Shown one piece after another: positions 29,493-36,938 of a DNA stretch of 64,000 bases. Every line of letters begins with the position of its first letter. Within the stretch, counting starts at the first letter, position 1. The position numbers and the translations under genes were made by a program. The stretch is from NCBI GenBank assembly GCA_902635965.1, contig CACPQA010000006.1:1-64000 (forward strand), read 5' to 3'. Source of the DNA: an uncultured Bacteroidota bacterium (GTDB lineage: Bacteria > Bacteroidota > Bacteroidia > Flavobacteriales > Flavobacteriaceae). The notes beneath the pieces were generated by a model. That model worked only from the letters and a program-made list of their open reading frames with translations, made no database searches and had not been told where the DNA came from.

Positions 29493-30620
29493 ATGGGAAC
29501 AATTTTTAAGACCTCTGTAGTTTTATTGTCATTTCTATTTGTATTTTGTAACAACAAAATGAATAATTATCAAGTTTTAGATAAAACTAATTTTCAAACT
29601 TCGATAGGGGGCCAGAAAACAGATCTTTTTCTCTTAGAGAACGAAAATTTAAAGGTATTCATAACAAATTACGGTGCCAGAATTGTATCCCTAATTGTTC
29701 TAGACAGATTTGAGAAACCCTTGGACGTAGTTCTAGGTTTTAAATCTATCGATGATTATTTAAAAGCAAATGAACCTTATCATGGGGCAACCATTGGTCG
29801 TTATGCAAATAGAATTTCTAAAGGTATTTTTTCATTAGACGGTAAAAAATATAATTTGCCCATTAACAATGGTGTTAATCATCTCCACGGCGGCCCAAAT
29901 GGCTTCCATGATAAAATTTGGAGTATAGTATCATTTAACAAAGAAAAAATCATTATGAGCTTAAATTCTGAAGATGGAGAGATGGGGTATCCCGGTAATT
30001 TAGACGTGGAGTTAACATATCAAATTGTAGATAATCAACTTGAGATATATTATAAAGCAACAACTGACAAGAAAACACCAATTAATCTAACAAATCATTC
30101 CTTTTTTAATTTAGCTGGTGAGGGTAGTGGGACAATAAATAATCATATTTTAAAATTAAATTCAGATTATTTCTCCCCTGTTGATTCAAATTTAATTCCA
30201 ACGGGAGAAAAAAGGGCTGTTGATGGCTCTCCATTCGATTTTAGAAGACCTAAAGCAATTGGAACAGACATAAATTCTAGTGATGATCAAATTGTTTATG
30301 GAGGAGGATACGACCATAACTTTATTTTGAATAAACAACATCAAGATTCCCTATCTCGCGCTGCAACAGTTTTTGAGCCAAACAGAGGTGTTAAAATGGA
30401 AATTTTTACTACCGAGCCTGGAATACAATTTTATGGTGGAAACTTTATGGATGGCTCTGATATTGGAAAATATGAAAAGAGATTTTTGTATCGTGAATCA
30501 TTCGCACTTGAAACCCAACACTATCCAGATTCTCCTAACAATCAAAGTTTTCCAAATGTTTTTTTATTGCCCACTGAAATTTATAAATCTATTAGTGTTT
30601 ATAAGTTTACAGCAGATTGA
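29493..30620 (+). CDS. galM: Aldose 1-epimerase, exported
   Basis: ITNYGARIVSLIVLDR, GATIGRYANRISKGIFSLDGKKYNLPINNGVNHLHGG, NLTNHSFFNLAGEGSG, YGGGYDHNFIL. Confidence 0.93.
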   Translation: MGTIFKTSVVLLSFLFVFCNNKMNNYQVLDKTNFQTSIGGQKTDLFLLENENLKVFITNYGARIVSLIVLDRFEKPLDVVLGFKSIDDYLKANEPYHGATIGRYANRISKGIFSLDGKKYNLPINNGVNHLHGGPNGFHDKIWSIVSFNKEKIIMSLNSEDGEMGYPGNLDVELTYQIVDNQLEIYYKATTDKKTPINLTNHSFFNLAGEGSGTINNHILKLNSDYFSPVDSNLIPTGEKRAVDGSPFDFRRPKAIGTDINSSDDQIVYGGGYDHNFILNKQHQDSLSRAATVFEPNRGVKMEIFTTEPGIQFYGGNFMDGSDIGKYEKRFLYRESFALETQHYPDSPNNQSFPNVFLLPTEIYKSISVYKFTAD

Positions 30621-30666
30621 AAATAAATAATTTCGTAATTTTAGTTATGCTTTTAACTAAATCTAA

Positions 30667-31086
30667 ATGAAGAATTTTTTTATAATTTTAATTTTTTTAA
30701 TTTGCTCTTTTTGTTATTCACAAAGGCCACTAACTGGAGAAAAAATTTTTAAGAAACAATATCCTGTTGAGCAAATAAACAAACTAACAAATGCATCACT
30801 ATTGATTTCAAATACATTAAATGAAGATATAATTCTTACATTAAGAGATGGAGGAAGGCATTACATAACACATGTATACGTGAGAGCTTTCCAAGAATTT
30901 GAAATTGAAGATCTACCTGTTGGTCATTTCGTTTATCAATATCACAATCTAAAGAGATATTATGAATCACCAGAAAGAATCCCAATAGGTTTAAATGAAC
31001 AAGGTTACATTGATTTTTTTTTCTCTGGGGGGGCAACTAAAATAATAGGATTTGAGATAACAAAAGAGGAATTTTTCAAAGAATAA
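30667..31086 (+). CDS. Secreted protein of unknown function
   Basis: Signal peptide MKNFFIILIFLICSFCYSQ; intact 139-aa ORF. Confidence 0.6.
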   Translation: MKNFFIILIFLICSFCYSQRPLTGEKIFKKQYPVEQINKLTNASLLISNTLNEDIILTLRDGGRHYITHVYVRAFQEFEIEDLPVGHFVYQYHNLKRYYESPERIPIGLNEQGYIDFFFSGGATKIIGFEITKEEFFKE

Positions 31087-31088
31087 AA

Positions 31089-31217
31089 TTAACTTGAAGG
31101 CTCTAAGAATTTCGTGAATCTGCCATTTTTATCTCGTAACTGTTTTTTCGCCCTTAATTCTTTTGATCTTGCTTCAAGAAATTTTTTTCTAGAATAATAT
31201 TTACCATTTATAAACAT
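31089..31217 (-). CDS. Small basic protein MFINGKYYSRKKFLEARSKELRAKKQLRDKNGRFTKFLEPSS; possibly 5'-truncated by a frameshift
   Basis: Read by hand on minus strand; coding-like reading continues upstream to a frame break at an A6 run. Confidence 0.45.
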   Translation of the reverse strand: MFINGKYYSRKKFLEARSKELRAKKQLRDKNGRFTKFLEPSS

Positions 31218-31323
31218 TGACTTTACGCCTTCTGGGAAATGATAATTTTCTAGTTTTCTTTTAATCATAAGATAGCTAATTTAAAAAAAAAAAATTACAT
31301 GTAATGTATTAGTAATAAAGATT

Positions 31324-32457
31324 TTAGAGATTTTGATTATAAACAATTGGTCTATTTAAATTAATCCTATTGACAAACTTTTTCGTGTAATATTCTTGTT
31401 TGTGATTTAAAATTTTTGTCAGTTCACCCAGTGAGGGGCTAGAATTTTTTGCTAATTCAGCAAATCCCTCTGATTTCAACAAATAGTTAGCAGCAAAGGT
31501 ATATTTACATGATTTAAATGTTAACTCTTTGAATATACTAGATGAATTGAGCCACTCCCTTAATTTTAAATTTGTATAATATGTTGACTTAAGTTTAAAA
31601 AAAACTTTCCCCCTTACTTTAAGTGGATTTCCAATAAAATCCATTGCCATTCTAGAAATTTTTAATTTATAGATTTCGTTATTTCTATTTAGTTTAATAA
31701 AATAATCTCCTTCAATAAGTTCAAAGTCAAGCCACTCTAATTCTTTTAAATCATTTTCTCCTAACCCTGTTAAACAACCAAATATAAATGCATTCGTAAT
31801 TGAAGGATAAATTGTTTTCGATTTAATTAAAGTATTTATTTCATAAATACTCATAAATTCTTGTAAATCAGTATAATTGCTTTTAATATTAATATTTTTA
31901 CTATAATTATCTTTTATGAGGTTTTCCAAAAAACAAACCTTTATTATATGTTTAAAATGATCGAAATATTGTTTAATAGTTGTGGTCTTTAAAATACCTC
32001 TTGGTGATAAAGGTGCCTCTAATAAATATGTTTTAAATTCATGACAAAATCTTTCATTAATATCTTTAAATACGAGTTTATCTGTTGAAAATGCAAGTAA
32101 ATGGTTAATAACTGGTTTAAAATTTACAGTTTTCGTTTTTGTTTCAGTGAAATTATAAGCCCAGGGGAAGAAAAGTTTTTCAGAATTACTTTTTGATGTC
32201 TCTATTTCTTGGTTATACAAAAAATCAATTCTACGATTAATTAAGTTTTTAGTTTTTTGATTTGCATCTTTCTCGTCTATTGATCTAGGAATTTCATTCC
32301 ATTCAAAATCCAAGTACTCAAACTTATAATTTTGTTTGTATCTCCTTACCAATACCCCTTTTTTATTTATTTTTTTTCCTATATATGAGCTTCCAAAATA
32401 ATGTTTTATGTACCATTTTTTAGCTTTTTTATGGAAATGAGCAGAAAATTTTTTCAA
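31324..32457 (-). CDS. Tyrosine recombinase/integrase-family protein with degenerate catalytic residues
   Basis: Phage-integrase SAM-like and catalytic-domain topology (FIFGCLTGLGENDLKELEWLDF, FKSCKYTFAANYLLKSEG, LTKILNHKQEYYTKKFVNRI). Confidence 0.75.
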   Translation of the reverse strand: MKKFSAHFHKKAKKWYIKHYFGSSYIGKKINKKGVLVRRYKQNYKFEYLDFEWNEIPRSIDEKDANQKTKNLINRRIDFLYNQEIETSKSNSEKLFFPWAYNFTETKTKTVNFKPVINHLLAFSTDKLVFKDINERFCHEFKTYLLEAPLSPRGILKTTTIKQYFDHFKHIIKVCFLENLIKDNYSKNINIKSNYTDLQEFMSIYEINTLIKSKTIYPSITNAFIFGCLTGLGENDLKELEWLDFELIEGDYFIKLNRNNEIYKLKISRMAMDFIGNPLKVRGKVFFKLKSTYYTNLKLREWLNSSSIFKELTFKSCKYTFAANYLLKSEGFAELAKNSSPSLGELTKILNHKQEYYTKKFVNRINLNRPIVYNQNL

Positions 32458-32463
32458 TTTTTT

Positions 32464-32491
32464 TTTGTTGTAAAAATTAATTTACAACAAA
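32464..32491. repeat. Perfect 11-bp inverted repeat upstream of integrase ORF
   Basis: TTTGTTGTAAA-AATTAA-TTTACAACAAA. Confidence 0.8.
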
Positions 32492-32495
32492 TATA
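32488..32495 (-). promoter_or_regulatory. Candidate Bacteroidota -7 promoter box for the integrase-like gene
   Basis: Minus strand TATATTTG matches TAnnTTTG; partly overlaps the inverted repeat. Confidence 0.45.
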
Positions 32496-32731
32496 AGATA
32501 ATTAATTATTAGTTTATTCAATAATAACATTATACATATATTAAAATAAATATTTATTAATAATATTAAAATAAAATTTATTTTTGATTAAATTAATAAA
32601 AATCTTCATTTTATTTCTTTTGGCACAGGTTTTGATCTATTTGAAAATGAAGTGGGAAACTAAATTCTCTTTTGTACATATTTACACTTTAATTTTTTCA
32701 TGTTTTGGTTATTGTTTCCCACTTTTTTTTG

Positions 32732-32803
32732 TAGCTCTGACAGGAATCGAACCTGTATCTAAAGTTTAGGAAACTTTTGTTCTATCCGTTGAACTACAGA
32801 GCT
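32732..32803 (-). tRNA. tRNA-Arg(CCT)
   Basis: Cloverleaf: acceptor AGCTCTG/CAGAGCT, D stem GTTC/GAAC, anticodon arm AAAGT-TTCCTAA-ACTTT (anticodon CCT), T arm ACAGG-TTCGATT-CCTGT, discriminator A. Confidence 0.95.
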
Positions 32804-32866
32804 TGATTTTGATAAATTTATTAAATACTTTATATATTTATTTTTAAAAATTACTATTTTTCTTTT

Positions 32867-33586
32867 ATGAGAAAATGCTTTACAAGTTTGTCTTTGCTAT
32901 TTTTTATTAATATAGCTTTTACTCAGACATCATTTAATTATGGTCCAACGAACTTCGACGTAGTTAAAAGAATTAATGTTGGTGATCAAAACCAATCTAA
33001 TGTCTTTAGAGCATCAAACTTGACATCTCTAGATGGTATTTTAGGTTCTCCATACAGAAACGAATCATTCGAACCCGGAATAATTTACAGAAATAATGAT
33101 TCTGTTAAAACATATCTAAGATATAATGGTTTAAATGATGAGATTGAGATATCATTATCAAAAGATGCTTATTCTTCAACAAATGCAGTCAAGAAATCTG
33201 AATTTATATCTTGTAAAATCATTAATGACTTTTTTGTTTACAAGCAGTATATTGATGAAAACAAATTCAAAAGTAAAGGCTACTTGATAAAAGTTTATGG
33301 TGGTGAAAAATATAATTTATACGTTAGAGATAAAAAAGTTTTCAAAGAAGGAGAAAAAGCTAAAAACTCTTTAGAACATGATAGACCACCAAAATTTACA
33401 GATAAACGTACCTTTTTTATCCAATACATACCTGATTTGCCAAGAGAGGTTAAACTTAAATACAAGAAAATTTCAAAGTTAATAGCAAAAGAAGATCAAA
33501 CTAAATTATCCAAAATAAAGAACAGTCATAGAAAAATAAACTCTTTAGATAAACTGATTTCTTTAATTTCAAACATAGACAAATAG
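32867..33586 (+). CDS. Secreted protein of unknown function
   Basis: Signal peptide (SLLFFINIAFTQT), 239 aa. Confidence 0.6.
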   Translation: MRKCFTSLSLLFFINIAFTQTSFNYGPTNFDVVKRINVGDQNQSNVFRASNLTSLDGILGSPYRNESFEPGIIYRNNDSVKTYLRYNGLNDEIEISLSKDAYSSTNAVKKSEFISCKIINDFFVYKQYIDENKFKSKGYLIKVYGGEKYNLYVRDKKVFKEGEKAKNSLEHDRPPKFTDKRTFFIQYIPDLPREVKLKYKKISKLIAKEDQTKLSKIKNSHRKINSLDKLISLISNIDK

Positions 33587-33594
33587 TTCCTTGC

Positions 33595-33963
33595 ATGATA
33601 AAAAAAAATAATTCATTAGACAAAATAAATGTTATTGGTGACAGGGTTCTTGTAAAACCTAGGAAAGAATCAGAAAAAACCGATAGTGGACTTTATCTTC
33701 CTCCTGGTGTAAGAGAAAAAGAGAAAGTACAGTATGGATACATTGTAAAATCTGGACCTGGATATCCAATTCCTGTTGCTGTAGAAAACGATCAACCCTG
33801 GAAATCAGATGATGAAAAAATTAAATATGTTCCTTTGCAGGTAAAACAGGGGGATTTGGCAGTTTTTCTACAGGGTGGAGCCTATGAAGTTATCTATCAA
33901 GGGGAAAAATATTTTATAGTTCCCCAATCATCAATTTTGATGATAGAAAGAGAAGAATTTTGA
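33595..33963 (+). CDS. GroES-like co-chaperone family protein (no groEL adjacent)
   Basis: INVIGDRVLVKPRKESEKTDSGLYLPPGVREKEKVQYGYIVKSGPG; C-terminal YFIVPQSSILMIE. Confidence 0.85.
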   Translation: MIKKNNSLDKINVIGDRVLVKPRKESEKTDSGLYLPPGVREKEKVQYGYIVKSGPGYPIPVAVENDQPWKSDDEKIKYVPLQVKQGDLAVFLQGGAYEVIYQGEKYFIVPQSSILMIEREEF

Positions 33964-34043
33964 ATTTAAAAAACTCATTTTAGTATATACTTTTAAAGAC
34001 ATTTCCTAATTTTGTAAAATAAAACAACCATTAATTTTTATTA

Positions 34044-35012
34044 ATGAAACATATTTTAAAATCCGAAGATATTTCCGCTAATACAAAGCATTTTGATGTA
34101 ATTAAAAAAATCAAACAAATTAAAAAAGAGAAAAATGCATCGTTATTAGTCCATTATTATCAAGACTCCTCTATTCAGGAGATAGCAGATTATCTTGGAG
34201 ACAGTCTTTATCTAGCTAAAATTGCAAAAAACTTAGATTCAGATATAATAGTTCTTTCTGGTGTGCACTTTATGGCCGAAACCGTGAAAATAATCAATCC
34301 AGAAAAAAAAATTCTTTTACCTGATCTTAAAGCAGGCTGTTCTCTTGCAGATTCTTGTCCGCCTGACCTTTTTAAAGAATTTATTAAAAAATATCCTGAA
34401 GCTGTCATCGTTTCTTACATCAATTGTTCCGCGGAAATTAAAGCAATGAGTGATATTATTTGCACATCAAGTAATGCAAAAGCAGTAATTGATAGCATAC
34501 CTAAGGATAAACAAATTATATTTGCTCCAGATAGAAATTTAGGTAATTATTTGATTAAAGAAACAGAGAGAAATATGATCCTTTGGGATGGAAGTTGCGT
34601 TGTTCATGAGGCATTTTCATTTGATAAAGTTTTAGATTTATTTAAAAAGTATCCAAAAGCTAAATTCATTGCACATCCAGAAAGTAAGTCCCTAATTTTA
34701 GATGTTGCAAATTATGTAGGCAGTACTTCGAAACTGCTCGAATATGTTCAAAAAAGTCCAAATAAGGAGTTTATAGTTGCAACAGAAGCTGGAATTCTTC
34801 ATGAAATGAATAAGCGCTGTCCGGACAAGCTTTTTATCCCAGCCCCTGTAGAGGACAACTCATGCGCTTGTAGTGAATGTTCGTTTATGAAACTAAATAC
34901 CTTGGAAAAACTTTATTTATGTTTAAAATATGAGAAACCTGAGATTACTCTAACTAAGGAGATAATTACAAAAGCTAAGGTACCATTACTAAAAATGCTT
35001 TCAATTAGCTAA
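34044..35012 (+). CDS. nadA: Quinolinate synthase
   Basis: LVHYYQDSSIQEIADYLGDSLYLAK, GCSLADSC, YINCSAEIKAMSDIICTSSNA, CACSECSFMKLNTLEKL. Confidence 0.96.
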   Translation: MKHILKSEDISANTKHFDVIKKIKQIKKEKNASLLVHYYQDSSIQEIADYLGDSLYLAKIAKNLDSDIIVLSGVHFMAETVKIINPEKKILLPDLKAGCSLADSCPPDLFKEFIKKYPEAVIVSYINCSAEIKAMSDIICTSSNAKAVIDSIPKDKQIIFAPDRNLGNYLIKETERNMILWDGSCVVHEAFSFDKVLDLFKKYPKAKFIAHPESKSLILDVANYVGSTSKLLEYVQKSPNKEFIVATEAGILHEMNKRCPDKLFIPAPVEDNSCACSECSFMKLNTLEKLYLCLKYEKPEITLTKEIITKAKVPLLKMLSIS

Positions 35013-35018
35013 CTAGTA

Positions 35019-35906
35019 TTGCATAAATTATTTAAATTGAAAACAAACAATCAATTTGAATCGAAATATTCAAGAGAAATCCATTCCTTTTTGGAAAATG
35101 CTTTATATGAGGATTTTGGCGCTGAGGACCACACAAGTAAATCGTACTTTAATAATAAATCCCACAATTCTTTTAAGCTAATAACCAAGTCAAATTGTAT
35201 TATTTCTGGAATCAGACTTTCAGAAATTTTGATAAGTAAATTCAGGTCCAATTTATATATTAAGAATTTTTATCAAGATGGGGATCATGTTAAAAAAGGT
35301 AAAACAATTATGGAGATAAGAGGTCCTTCCTATGCAATTCTTTCAATTGAAAGATTAATGTTAAATATAATGCAAAGAATGAGTGGTATATCTACTCTCA
35401 CTTCAAACTTATCAAAATTAATTTCCCATACAAAATGTAAAATATTAGACACTAGAAAGACAACACCTGGTTTTAGATATCCAGAGAAATGGGCTGTTTT
35501 GATAGGTGGTGGTCTTAATCATAGAATGGGTCTTTTTGATGCAATTTTGATTAAGGACAATCATATTGATTCTTCTGAAACAATTGAAAAGGCAATACTT
35601 AGTGTTAAAGCCTATATAAAAAAAAACAATTTTAAAATTCCTGTATATATTGAAGTTAGGAACAAGGAGGAACTTAACGAAGCATTAAAACATACTTGGA
35701 TTGACAGAATTATTCTTGACAATATGAGCATCCATGATACTAGGGAATCTGTATTATATGCAAATGGAAGTTTTTTGATTGAATCAAGTGGTAATATAAC
35801 AAAAAAAAACATTAAAGATTATGCTGAAACAGGAGTGGATTTCGTTTCCATGGGGTCAATAACGTACTCAGCATCAATTATAGATATGAGTTTAGTTAAG
35901 ATCTAG
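35019..35906 (+). CDS. nadC: Nicotinate-nucleotide pyrophosphorylase (carboxylating); TTG start
   Basis: EDFGAEDHTS, LNIMQRMSGISTLT, LDTRKTTPGFRYPEKWAVLIGGGLNHRMGLFDAILIKDNHI. Confidence 0.96.
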   Translation: MHKLFKLKTNNQFESKYSREIHSFLENALYEDFGAEDHTSKSYFNNKSHNSFKLITKSNCIISGIRLSEILISKFRSNLYIKNFYQDGDHVKKGKTIMEIRGPSYAILSIERLMLNIMQRMSGISTLTSNLSKLISHTKCKILDTRKTTPGFRYPEKWAVLIGGGLNHRMGLFDAILIKDNHIDSSETIEKAILSVKAYIKKNNFKIPVYIEVRNKEELNEALKHTWIDRIILDNMSIHDTRESVLYANGSFLIESSGNITKKNIKDYAETGVDFVSMGSITYSASIIDMSLVKI

Positions 35907-36004
35907 CAGAATTTTTAATATGAAACAAAAGTTTATTAGAAAATAAACAATCTTCTCACATTGTAGATGCTATAATCAATAAGCTCAAAAGATTATAAGT
36001 TATT

Positions 36005-36937
36005 TTATCTTACAATGTAAGGCTTATCAAATTCTTGTCTATCAGACCAATTACTTTTACCTCTAAAAACTTGAAATGAAATTGAAAATCTGTGATTATT
36101 ATCGTACTTACTAATTCCAATTGTATTAGATATATCCATTCCATAGGAGATTTTTAAATTTCCTGGAAGGTAGATTCCTATTTCTCCCCCCGTAAGGTAT
36201 TGAGGCTGATAATGCAATGAAAGTGATATATAATTCTTGAAAATTACTTTTGTACTAAAAATGTATGAAATAGGAATTCCTTCAATAATTTGTGCTAAAA
36301 ATTGGTTTTTAAATAAAAAACTGTCTAGATAAAAATTATACCCGAAAGTGGAGAAGTATTGGTTTGTATTTTTGAATAATAATTCATCTGATTCAGTTGA
36401 AATTTTGTTTTTAATAATGTTTGGTGACGAAATTCCAAGAAACCAATTGTTTCCGTGTGTATAAAAACCAACTCCAATTATTGGGATTACTTTAGATATA
36501 TTTTCATTGAAAATAAATTCTGACCGGTCTAGGATATTTAAACTTTGATAGTCGGTTGAGAATGAATTAATTCCGGCTTTTAAACCCAATGAAAAATATA
36601 TATCTTGGCTAGATTCAAAATCTAGTGAAATGTTTACATCTGTATTTAAACTTTTCAAAGCACCGAAAGTATCATTAAACACTGTTATCCCAGCTGCTAT
36701 GTTCCTATTATCGAAATTATTTTGGAAGTCAACCATTTGTGTAGAAGGTGAATTCTCAAATTCTGTCCATTGAGAAGTATAATAGCCTTTTAAAAATAGG
36801 CCTTCCGTAACACCAACATATGCAGGATTGTACGATGTAGGATTATTATAATAATCTGTTAACTTTAAATTAGACTGAGCTTTTACTATAAAAGATGAAA
36901 CTATAATAAAAATTAAAAAGAAACCTAAAATTCTCAA
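36005..36937 (-). CDS. PorP/SprF family type IX secretion membrane protein
   Basis: LKLTDYYNNPTSYNPAYVGVTEGLFLKGYYTSQWTEFENSPSTQMVDFQ. Confidence 0.9.
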   Translation of the reverse strand: MRILGFFLIFIIVSSFIVKAQSNLKLTDYYNNPTSYNPAYVGVTEGLFLKGYYTSQWTEFENSPSTQMVDFQNNFDNRNIAAGITVFNDTFGALKSLNTDVNISLDFESSQDIYFSLGLKAGINSFSTDYQSLNILDRSEFIFNENISKVIPIIGVGFYTHGNNWFLGISSPNIIKNKISTESDELLFKNTNQYFSTFGYNFYLDSFLFKNQFLAQIIEGIPISYIFSTKVIFKNYISLSLHYQPQYLTGGEIGIYLPGNLKISYGMDISNTIGISKYDNNHRFSISFQVFRGKSNWSDRQEFDKPYIVR

Positions 36938-36938
36938 A

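Noticed and set aside
32584-32769. 61-aa ORF ending VALTGIEPVSKV
   Set aside because: C-terminus is antisense translation of tRNA-Arg; the TGIEPVSKV-type peptide is a known annotation artefact
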